Source: CAWHHZ01 sp963829355 (lineage in GTDB: Bacteria; Acidobacteriota; Thermoanaerobaculia; Gp7-AA8; JAHWKK01). From it: 64,000 nucleotides of DNA. How positions within the stretch are numbered: position 1 is the stretch's first letter; every line of letters starts with the position of its first letter. The position numbers and the translations under genes were made by a program. Location of the stretch: NCBI GenBank assembly GCA_963829355.1, contig CAWHHZ010000022.1, forward strand, positions 68,879 to 132,878, read 5' to 3'. A model generated the notes under the pieces. It did no database searches. It worked only from the letters and a program-made list of their open reading frames with translations, and had not been told where the DNA came from. Shown here one piece after another: positions 16,797 to 25,400 of the stretch.

Positions 16797-18038
16797 TCAA
16801 TGACGTACGCCGCAATGGGGACAGATGATCGTGCGGTCACGGAGCTCCGGCGGAATCTTCAGTGTCGTTCCGCACGAACATTCCACGAACCGGTATCCAT
16901 CCGTCTTCCACAACGCGTCTCCGGTCTCCCGGACGCGTCCGATGTGAGCGAGAATCGCAGCCTGAGGAACAGCCGCCCCGCCTGGTACCGACATCCCGAG
17001 CGGATCGAGACCCGGAATCTTCCCCGCGGGTGTCTGCTGATCGATTGTTTTCCCGGACGGCGGGACGACACCGACCGGCCGTCCCGTCACCTGCCTGAAC
17101 GCCTGATCGTAGGCCGCAAACGAGGGACCCGACGCCATGGAGCGAAGAATCCTCACCCGCTCCTCGGTCGGTGGATGAGTGCTCCCGAGACTGCTCAGAC
17201 TGGAGGTCTGCCTTTTGAGCGGATTGACGAAGTACATGCCTGCCGTTGCCGGGTTGGCCACGCGTAGACGCTCGGAGGACCCGGCGATCTTTTCCAGAGC
17301 AGACGCGAGGGCCTCGGGGTATCGCGTGTACGAGGCTCCGCAGGCGTCGGCCAGATATTCTCTCCGCCTGGAGACGGCGAGATAGATCAATTGAGCTGCG
17401 ATCGGAGCGAGAATCATCACCACGATCGCGAGAACGAGAATGATCGCGTTTCCTCCCCCTCCGTTGCGCGAAGACCGCCTCGAGCGCGAGGCGCCTCCCC
17501 AGAAAAGATGCCGCCGTCCGACGTCGGCGATCAGGATGATCGAACCGAGCATGACCGCCAGCATGGTCATGTAGAGAACGTCCCGGTTGCGGATGTGTCC
17601 CAGCTCGTGAGCGATCACGCCCTGCAGCTCGTTGCGGTCGAGCAATTCGAGAATCCCGGAGGTGACTGCGACGACGGCGTGCTCCGGGTCGCGTCCCGCA
17701 GCAAAGGCATTCGGGCTCGGGTCGTCGATGATGTAGATCCCCGGGACCCGGCCGAGACCGGACGCGATCGCCATCTCCTCGACGACGTTGTACAGGGTCG
17801 GGTGATCGCCCTTCTCGATCTTACGGGCCCGGCTGATCGAGAGGACGATCCGGTCCCCCTGGAAATAGCTGATCAAGCTCAGTCCGATCCAGACGACTAC
17901 GGCAGCGACAAGACCGAGGCTTCCGCCACCGCTCCAGAAAAGCTCGCCGATGAGCCATCCCATGACGAGAAACAACGCTCCCATCGCGGCGATCAGGACG
18001 AACGTCCGCCTCTGGTTTGCCCGTATCAGTTCAAACAT
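16797..18038 (-). CDS. htpX: M48 (HtpX-like) membrane metalloprotease with C-terminal zinc ribbon
   Basis: 413 residues. Two membrane helices near the N-terminus (TFVLIAAMGALFLVMGWLIG and LVAAVVVWIGLSLISYF) precede the catalytic domain with GVIAHELGHIRNRDVLY. Two more helices follow, then SRRREYLADACGASY, which supplies the third zinc ligand (Glu). An extension of about 130 residues ends in CSCGTTLKIPP...IICPHCGVRH, a zinc ribbon not found in standard HtpX. The protease probably degrades damaged membrane proteins. A lemA gene directly upstream is the usual partner. Confidence 0.92.
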   Translation of the reverse strand: MFELIRANQRRTFVLIAAMGALFLVMGWLIGELFWSGGGSLGLVAAVVVWIGLSLISYFQGDRIVLSISRARKIEKGDHPTLYNVVEEMAIASGLGRVPGIYIIDDPSPNAFAAGRDPEHAVVAVTSGILELLDRNELQGVIAHELGHIRNRDVLYMTMLAVMLGSIILIADVGRRHLFWGGASRSRRSSRNGGGGNAIILVLAIVVMILAPIAAQLIYLAVSRRREYLADACGASYTRYPEALASALEKIAGSSERLRVANPATAGMYFVNPLKRQTSSLSSLGSTHPPTEERVRILRSMASGPSFAAYDQAFRQVTGRPVGVVPPSGKTIDQQTPAGKIPGLDPLGMSVPGGAAVPQAAILAHIGRVRETGDALWKTDGYRFVECSCGTTLKIPPELRDRTIICPHCGVRH

Positions 18039-18110
18039 CGGCTGGTCCCGGAAAATCTTCGGCAGGCCGCTCGCGATCTGCAGGCCCGTCGCTGCTGAAA
18101 GACCAGACGG

Positions 18111-18665
18111 TCAGAACTGGACTTTGACATTCTCCCGCACGGCCGGCTCCTCGACCTCGAAGAACTCGGATTGTTTGAAGTTGAACATGTTGGCGATGAT
18201 GTTCGTCGGAAACGTCTCGACACGGTTGTTGTACCGCATGACCGAATCGTTGTAGTACTGCCTGGCAAAGCTGATCCGGTTCTCGGTCGAGGTCAGTTCC
18301 TCCTGAAGCGCGAGAAAGTTCTGATTCGCTTTCAGATCCGGATACTGCTCCGCGACCGCAAAGAGGGACCGCAAGGTCTGGCTCAGAGCGTTCTCGACCC
18401 GGGCCTTGTCCTCGAGGCTCCCCTTGATCTCCACGGCCTGCTGACGCGCTCGTGTGACTGCCTCGAGCGTTTCCCTCTCGTGGGTCATGTAGCCCTTGAC
18501 CGTCTCGACGAGGTTGGGGATCAGATCGTGCCGGCGGTTGAGCTGGACGTCGATCTGGCTCCAGGCGTTGCGGACTTCGTTTCTCGCCCGCACCAGAGAG
18601 TTGTAGAACCCGATGATCACAAACGCGATCACCGCAATCACGACCACAAAAATCAGGAACCCCAT
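18111..18665 (-). CDS. lemA: LemA family protein (copy 2)
   Basis: 184 residues. A single N-terminal helix (FLIFVVVIAVIAFVIIGFY) is followed by NSLVRARNEVRNAWSQIDVQ and NRRHDLIPNLVETVKGYM, then YPDLKANQNFLALQEELTS, RISFARQYYNDSVMRYN and FPTNIIANMFNF. This is closer to the standard LemA consensus than copy 1 at 2313-2939. It overlaps the upstream zinc-ribbon gene by one base (TGATG) and lies 72 bases from the M48 gene, so all three likely form one operon. Confidence 0.95.
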   Translation of the reverse strand: MGFLIFVVVIAVIAFVIIGFYNSLVRARNEVRNAWSQIDVQLNRRHDLIPNLVETVKGYMTHERETLEAVTRARQQAVEIKGSLEDKARVENALSQTLRSLFAVAEQYPDLKANQNFLALQEELTSTENRISFARQYYNDSVMRYNNRVETFPTNIIANMFNFKQSEFFEVEEPAVRENVKVQF

Positions 18666-19162
18666 CAGACGTCCTCCACGTTCTTCGGCTGATCTCGCTC
18701 GAATGTCTCACCCAGAAAGCTGGTGATCAGTTCGGCAGCTCTGTTTTCACTCCGCTCCGCTCTGCGTACGAAGGCTCCCGTCTCTCCCCTGTCGAACCAC
18801 AGTCCGTGCTGCAGAGGACAGAAGTCGACGATGAGGATTTCCGCCCCCTCGTACAGATCGGCCTTCCGCATCTTCTTGCCACACCGGGGACACCGGAGAT
18901 ACCGCTCGCTGCTCGCGGAAGGCGCGGCATTCGCCAGAGCTGCGAGATCGACCTCGGCGCCCGCCTGATCGGCGAGGAGCTCGATTTCTCCTTCATCGAA
19001 CCACAGCCCGTGGCAATTGATGCAGTAGTCCACTTCGATCGAGTCGCGCTCGACGATGATCAATGGGACGGCACACACAGGGCAGAGCACGTGAAGATGA
19101 TAGTCCGTTTTTCGGAGCAGCGGGTCGTTTCTCACTGCCCCATGACCCCGGCAGGTTGTCAT
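18665..19162 (-). CDS. tandem TFIIB-type zinc-ribbon protein
   Basis: Two copies of the zf-TFIIB module are visible: LCPVCAVPLIIVERDSIEVD with YCINCHGLWFDEGEIE, and LRCPRCGKKMRKADLY with VDFCPLQHGLWFDRGE. In the second copy the last CxxC is replaced by CPLQH. The function is unknown; such proteins are often encoded beside membrane-stress genes. The ATG at 19162 lies in the end of a dispersed repeat (19158-19311), so a GTG at 19135 or 19090 could be the true start. It is the first gene of the zinc-ribbon/LemA/M48 run. Confidence 0.82.
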   Translation of the reverse strand: MTTCRGHGAVRNDPLLRKTDYHLHVLCPVCAVPLIIVERDSIEVDYCINCHGLWFDEGEIELLADQAGAEVDLAALANAAPSASSERYLRCPRCGKKMRKADLYEGAEILIVDFCPLQHGLWFDRGETGAFVRRAERSENRAAELITSFLGETFERDQPKNVEDV

Positions 19163-19311
19163 CCTGACCCCGCTCCGCGGGGGAAGGATCGCATACGTCC
19201 TGACTGTCGCACACTTCGGATCCTGAGAGTCGGGCCGTACGAGATCCTTCGACCGTCCCTTCGGCTTCGCTCAGGGCAGGCCTCCGCTGCGCTCCGGCGG
19301 CTCAGGATGAC
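19158..19311. repeat. dispersed palindromic repeat family A, copy 1
   Basis: It begins GTCATCCTGAC and ends GGCTCAGGATGAC, so its ends are inverted. Inside are GAAGGATCGCATACGTCCTGA and, inverted, CGTACGAGATCCTTCGACCG. This copy carries an extra insertion (CTTCGGCTTCGCTCAGGGC) near its right end. It sits in the divergent gap between the zinc-ribbon gene and the GlsB-like gene. Confidence 0.8.
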
Positions 19312-19382
19312 TGGTTCCCTCCGAGAGCCGACAGGCATCACTCTCCTTGACATACAACCCTCAAATCAGGACCCTGCACACC

Positions 19383-19625
19383 ATGCATCTGATCTGGTTT
19401 CTGCTCATTGGACTGCTCGCCGGATGGCTCGCCGGAAAGGTCATGCACAGCAAGGCTGGCCTGCTCGTCGATCTCGTGATCGGTGTCCTCGGTGCCTTTC
19501 TCGGAGGGTTCCTCTTCCGGCTCCTCGGCATCTCCGCCGGGCCTCACCTCCTCGGCAGTCTCATCACTGCATTCGTTGGCGCCGTCGTACTGATCGCTCT
19601 CGTGCGGGCGCTGCGGAGGGCGTGA
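19383..19625 (+). CDS. GlsB/YeaQ/YmgE family small membrane protein
   Basis: 80 residues from ATG 19383. Three hydrophobic, Gly-rich segments fit the family: MHLIWFLLIGLLAGWLAGKV, LLVDLVIGVLGAFLGGFLF and HLLGSLITAFVGAVVLIALV. Members are stress-induced inner-membrane proteins of unknown mechanism. The stop overlaps the next gene's ATG (TGATG area), so the two are translationally coupled. The preceding repeat copy may contain or flank the promoter. Confidence 0.85.
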   Translation: MHLIWFLLIGLLAGWLAGKVMHSKAGLLVDLVIGVLGAFLGGFLFRLLGISAGPHLLGSLITAFVGAVVLIALVRALRRA

Positions 19626-20272
19626 TGATCGAACAGATCGAATCAGCTCTGGAGCGCGACAACCCGAGTGGCGATCCTGCATGGCTCGAGCTCGAACAGA
19701 TGGCAGCCGCGTCCCCGGAAGCGGTCGTCGATCTGGTCTGCACGATCGCTCAGAAGCCTCTGACCCCCGTGCGGCGGGGATGGCTCGCCATCGGGCCACT
19801 CCGCTCCGCGATCGCCGCAGCGAATCCTGCGGAGGAAGAGGCGCTGGAGAGACGAGCTGACGGGGACCCGACCCTGGCCATGCTCCTCGATGCTCTTGTC
19901 CGTTATGAGAAGAAGCAACGGATCGTCGTCGAGCTCCTCGAAGGGTCGAATCCCGCTGAGATCACTTCGAGCGTGTCCGACCAGAGAGTGATCATTCCGA
20001 ACATCCATGAGGAAGTCGCGGCTCAGTCTCTCGATGAGGAAGCGTGGAAAAAGATTGTCCAGGCGATCCAGACTGCACCGGAGAACCAGCTCTTCATGCT
20101 CGCCTCGACGATCGTGGAGCCTCTCCTTCTGAGGAATGAGACCGTGTTCGGGAAGCCGCTTCTCGAGCAGATCCGTACCGACGAGAAGTTCCGTAAAGCG
20201 CTCTCCTACTGCGACCTCTCCTTCAGCGAGCAATTTCTCGACGAGATCACGACGCAATATCGCGGGGCGTAG
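19625..20272 (+). CDS. hypothetical cytosolic helical protein
   Basis: 215 residues from ATG 19625, overlapping the GlsB-like stop. The sequence is rich in Ala, Leu and Glu, with no signal peptide or membrane segment: MIEQIESALERDNPSGDPAW, then a helical middle (ALLDAL-type repeats, RYEKKQRIVVELLEG) and a C-terminus LSYCDLSFSEQFLDEI. I do not recognise the family. The coupling to the GlsB-like gene suggests a joint role in envelope or general stress, but this is inference only. Confidence 0.7.
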   Translation: MIEQIESALERDNPSGDPAWLELEQMAAASPEAVVDLVCTIAQKPLTPVRRGWLAIGPLRSAIAAANPAEEEALERRADGDPTLAMLLDALVRYEKKQRIVVELLEGSNPAEITSSVSDQRVIIPNIHEEVAAQSLDEEAWKKIVQAIQTAPENQLFMLASTIVEPLLLRNETVFGKPLLEQIRTDEKFRKALSYCDLSFSEQFLDEITTQYRGA

Positions 20273-20352
20273 AGCGAACGCGGTGAGTCGGCAGGGCGAG
20301 GTCCCTCCCGCTGCAGACGCCACAGCCGATTGCAGGACGCTGCGACCCGCGC

Positions 20353-22192
20353 TTATTTCAGATCAGGCAGCTTGATTCCGCCGGACAGCACCGGCTCGAA
20401 CAGATCTCCGACTTTGTCGAGCCGCTTCGGCATCGTCTTGATCGTGTAACGCAGAGGATCCAATCTTTTCGTGACCTCCGACCACTTGAGCGGAGCCGAG
20501 ACTGGTGCGCCATCGAGTGCACGCGGTGAGTACGGCGCTACGACTGTCTTTCCATAGCCGTTCTGCAGACAATCCCCGTAAAGAGCACCACCACGCTTCG
20601 CAATCGTCCTCTCGACCGTGACGTCGTCTACCTGGGAGGCGACGGCTCCGCATACCTTGCAGGCGAAATCGGTGGCCTGCTCATGGGTGTAGCCCGGTTT
20701 CAAGGGAACCATGAGGTGGATGCCGCGTTTGCCGGAGGTCTTCGGCACGCTCGGGATCTCGAGTGTCTCGAAGAGCCGCCGAAACACGAGGGCGGCCGAA
20801 ACTGCCTGCGTGATTCCCTTCCCCTTCGCGGGGTCGAGATCGATGATCAGCCAGTCGGGCGTCTCGAGCGATCCTGCCCGCGCCGACCACATATGGATCG
20901 TCAGGACCGAGTGCTGTGCAAGCCATTGCAGCGTCTCGGCTCGATCGGCGATGAGGTGCCGCAGTGAACCGCGCTTTGTTCGCGTCGGAGTATCAACCGA
21001 CGCGAGCCACTTCGGCGCGTGCGACGGCAGCTCCTGTTCGTACCACGAGTCACCATCGATTCCGTCGTTCCAGTGTTCCTGTGCGAGTGGCCGTCCCTCG
21101 AGCGCCTTCAGCAGAGGTTCTGAAACGGCCGTGTAGTACTCGACCAGATCGAGTTTCGTATAGCCGTCGCGTGGATACAACACGCGATCAGGACTCGTGA
21201 ATCTGACATCGATTTTCGAACGCTCGGGAACGGACACGGCGGGCTCGTCTTTCACGATCTCCTCCACTGACTTGTCATCGCGCAGGCCAAGAAATGACGG
21301 ATGTCGGAGCTTGCCGTCAGATGTCCATTCGGTGAATCGGACTTCACCGACCAGACGCGGCTTCGACCAGATCGCATCTCTCATGCGGGGAGCGCCCTTC
21401 ACGGGGGCCTTGTCGATGCGATCACGCTCGAGCTCGCTCCGCAGCTCCCGTCTCTGGGTCGAATTGAAGCCGGTCCCGACTTTCCCGGCGTATCGAAGCT
21501 CCCGTCCTTCCCGGATCGCGAGGAGGAGGCTTCCCACTTCTTTCGGCTGATTCTTGAGGGGTGTGTAGCCGACGATCGCGAACTCCTGCTGGCTCACGAC
21601 TTTCAGCTTGATCCAGGCCTTTGATCGCCGCGGTTCGTACTTCGACTCCCGCTTCTTGCCGATCAATCCCTCGTGACCGCCATCGGCCGCGGCCCGCAGA
21701 GCGGCACCGAGATCAGCTTCGATGCGATCGACCAGTCGGACCGTGGCGGAGCGCTTTCTTCGGAAAAGCTTCTCGAGCACGGCTCGCCGCGTTTCGATCG
21801 GCTCGCGCCGCAGGTCCTTTCCGTCATGCCACAGAACGTCGAAGATCATCAGGATCGCTTCTGCGCTTCCTCGCTGAACGAGCTCGAAACGGGGAACTCC
21901 CCGGGCGTCCGAGGCCACGATCTCGCCGTCCAGGACGACGTCGTCGAACTTGAGCTTCTTCAGTGCAGGTGCGAGGTGAGGAAATCGATCGCGGAGGCTG
22001 ATTCGATTTCTGCTCCAGATCTCGACTCTCACCATCCGAGAATCCGACAGCCGCGCGGAATCCGTCGTACTTGAGCTCGTAGTACCAGTCTTCCGGTCTG
22101 GCAGGGAGGTCCTTCGATGAGGTCGCCGCCATGAGCGGAAAGACCCGCTCGAGCAGTTTCCTCACCGCCTTACCTGTCGCGCCCTCTTTCAT
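20353..22192 (-). CDS. ligD: LigD-type ATP-dependent DNA ligase/polymerase (ligase domain frameshifted near its start)
   Basis: The N-terminal ligase domain has the adenylation motif YYELKYDGFRA (Lys nucleophile), then after a one-base shift near 22030 continues EIWSRNRISLRDRFPHLAP and VVLDGEIVA. The OB part has VGEVRFTEWTSDGKLRHPSF. From about residue 335 the primase-polymerase domain follows: YPRDGYTKLDLVEYYTAVSE, IDLDPAKGKG (catalytic Asps) and KTSGKRGIHLMVPL. LigD joins double-strand breaks with Ku in bacterial NHEJ. The 3'-phosphoesterase domain is absent and no ku gene is in the window. The longest intact frame (20353-22035) lacks the catalytic lysine, so activity depends on whether the shift is real. 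The start at 22192 is uncertain. Confidence 0.85.
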
Positions 22193-22248
22193 CGGGGCAA
22201 AGCGTTGCAGAATCCTCGCCCGCGACTCAACACCCCGAATTCACGCGC

Positions 22249-22430
22249 GTCATCCTGAGCGGGAGAATGGCCCCGCTTCGCTTCGCCAGTGGAGTGAAAT
22301 GAACTGTCATCCTGAGCCGCCGGATCCCGCGAAGCGGGAGAAGGACGGTCGAAGGATCTCGTGGAGCCTACCGGCCCGAAGTTCGGCTAGAGTCAGGACG
22401 TACCCGATCCTTCGCTGCGCTCAGGATGAC
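22249..22430. repeat. dispersed palindromic repeat family A, copy 2 (long form)
   Basis: 182 bases lying between ligD and the glutamate dehydrogenase gene. It contains a left arm GTCATCCTGAGCGGGAG, an internal GTCATCCTGAGCCGCC and a right end GCTCAGGATGAC. It is nearly identical, in reverse orientation and with the same length, to the copy at 42159-42340, including the segment around GAGTGAAATGAACT. Confidence 0.85.
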
Positions 22431-22443
22431 AGCTTGTTTCCCG

Positions 22444-25400
22444 CTACACCGCCACGGCCCTTAGCTGTCTCGCCGCGACCGAGAGCATCGCCAGATCGAT
22501 CGAGCTCGCCGATCTGATCTCGCTGAGCAGATTCTCGGCACGCTCCATCACGTCGGGTCTCGATTCGAACCACTGATCGATCGCCTCCTCGGGATCCACG
22601 TCCGGGTAGGCTCGCAATATCTTGGAAGCGAGCTCCCCCTGGTAGGCGAACAGATCCTCGATGATCCCGTAGACGGCCGCCCGCTCCCATGGTGACTTCG
22701 AGCCGATCGCCTCCGCCGCTTCGCGCAAGGTATCGAACTCCAGTCTGGAACCGAGCTCGAAGTAGACCTTTCCGGTTTCGATCACGTCTCGGTTCACATC
22801 GGTCGAGATGTGCACGATATCCGGGAACGAACCGACGATATCGAGCGAGGCCAGCCGCCGGGCGAGCGCGGTCGGGATGCCCAGCGACTCGCGTTCCGTG
22901 GTACGAACATGCATCGAATCGAGCTGCGTGGCAGGAAGAGTATCATCGAGACTTCTCGCCAGGGCCATGATCCGCGGACGATACTCCGACTCGGTCTTCG
23001 AGATGTCGAGCGGACGTCCCGTTCGCAGGAACCACAAGGTCGTACGTTCGAGAAGCCGGCCGAGATCGATCAGCATATTGATCTGAAGCGAAGCTGGAAT
23101 CACGTTGTCCAGCCGCTCGATCTTGCGCCAGGTATTGCGAAGTCCGAACGACTCCCGGCTGATCGTGTAAGCACGAGCGATGGCGCTCACACTCCGACCG
23201 GTCTCCTCCATCAGATGTGAGACGAAGCTCGGACCGACGCGGTTGACCATGCTGTTGGTCACGTACGTCGCGATGATCTCGCGCCGCAGCCGATGCCCTT
23301 CGATCAACTCCCTGAAACGCTCTCTGAGCTGTTCCGGGAAGTAGAGCAGCAGATCCTCCACCAGAAGCGGATCGTCCGGAAGGTCCGACTCGAGCAGCTC
23401 CTGATAAACCCATATCTTGCTGTACGCGAGGAGGACGGCAATCTCCGGTCTCGTGAGACCGCGGTTCGCAGCCTGTCTCTCCGCCAGGACCTCGTCGTCT
23501 GGAAGACCTTCGAGCGCACGATCGAGGCGGCCCGACTTTTCGAGCATCTTCATCAGCCTGATCTGCTGGTCGAGAACGTCGATCCCCTGCGTCTCGGTCA
23601 CGCTGATCGCCTGAGTCTGCTGATAGTTGTCCCGCAGGACCAGTTGTCCAACCTCGTCGGTCATCTGCGCGAGCAGCGGGTCCCGATCTTCTGAGGTGAG
23701 GGCGGCACGCCGGCAGGCGGCGTCCAGAAGAATCTTGATATTGACCTCGTGATCGGAGGTGTCGACCCCGGCGGAATTGTCGATCGCGTCGGTGTTGATC
23801 TTTCCACCTTCCAGTGCAAACTCGATCCGGCCGCGCTGGGTCAGACCGAGATTCGCCCCTTCTCCCACGACCCTGACTCTCAGCTCGTCTGCGTCGACTC
23901 TGATCGGATCATTGGCGCGATCCTGCGCGTTTGCGTCACTCTCGTCGGAGGACTTGACGTAGGTGCCGATCCCACCGAGCCACAGCAGATCGGCCTTCGC
24001 ACGAAGTATGGCCTGCATCAGCTCGTTCGGCGTGACCTTCTCCGAGGACAGTTCGAAGCGCTCCTGAACTTCGGGAGAGACAGTCAGAATCTTTGCACTT
24101 CGTTCATAGACTGCGCCCCCTTTGGAGAGCACGGTCGGATCGTAGTCGGTCCATGCGGAGCGCGGCATGTCGAACAGACGCTTCCGCTCCTCCCAGCTCC
24201 GGAGCGGATCAGGATCTGGATCGACGAAAATGTGCATATGGTTGAAGGCAGCAATCATCTTGATGTGCTGCGAGAGAAGCATGCCGTTCCCGAACACGTC
24301 TCCCGACATGTCACCGACTCCAACGACAGTGAAGTCCTCGGACTGCGTATCGAGACCAAGCTCGCGGAAGTGTCGTTTGACGGCCTCCCATGCACCCCTG
24401 GCCGTGATGCCCATCTTCTTGTGGTCGTAGCCTGCCGAGCCTCCGGATGCGAATGCGTCACCCAGCCAGAACCCGTACTCAGCCGAGATGCCGTTCGCGA
24501 TGTCCGAGAAGGTGGCCGTTCCCTTGTCGGCTGCGACGACCAGATAGGTATCGTCACCGTCACGGCGCACGACGTCACGCGGCGGCACAACCTCGTGATC
24601 GACGAGATTGTCGGTGAGGTCGAGAAGACCGCGCAGGAAGTTTTTGTAGCACGCGACTCCCTCGGCCATGAAGGCCTCGCGATCCGAGGGGGGTGGGGCC
24701 TGCTTGAGGACGAAACCGCCTTTCGAGCCGACCGGTACGATTACGGCATTTTTGACGACCTGCGCCTTCACGAGGCCCAGGATCTCTCTTCTGAAATCCT
24801 CCCGACGATCGGACCAGCGAAGTCCTCCTCGTGCGACCATTCCCGAGCGGAGATGGATTCCTTCGAAACGCGGGGAGTACACGAAAATCTCGTACTTCGG
24901 GCGCGGCCTCGGCATCTCCTTGACGGCCTTCGAATCGAACTTGATGGAGAAATAGCTCTTGCGCTCACCACTGTCGGTCCGCTGGAAGTAGTTCGTACGG
25001 AGAGTAGACTGGACCACGTTCAGGTAGTGACGGAGAATACGGTCCTCGTCGACGTTGGAAACGCTGTCGAGGCTTTGTTCGATCTGTCTCCGGATACCTT
25101 CTGCGGCAGCGCGATCCGCGTCGCTGAGCGAGGGGTCGAACGAAGTCTTGAAGAGCCGCACGAGCAGTTCTGCAATCCCCGGGTTGTTTGCGAGCGTCGT
25201 CTGCATGTATGCCTCGGAGAAGGCCACACCGATCTGTCGCAGGAACTTGCAGTACGCTCGAAGAATGAGTATCTCGCTCCAGTCGAGCCCGGCGCAGATG
25301 ACGAGTCGATTGAATCCATCATCCTCGACATCGCCCTCCCACGCGCGGAGGAAAGCCTCCTCGAACTTCTCCTTGACGCTGACCACGTCGATTTCTGCTC

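Noticed and set aside
16625..16840. 71-residue minus-strand frame between the M48 and antiporter genes
   Set aside because: Overlaps the conserved zinc-ribbon end of the M48 gene by 44 bases and shows no fold or ribosome site; considered chance.
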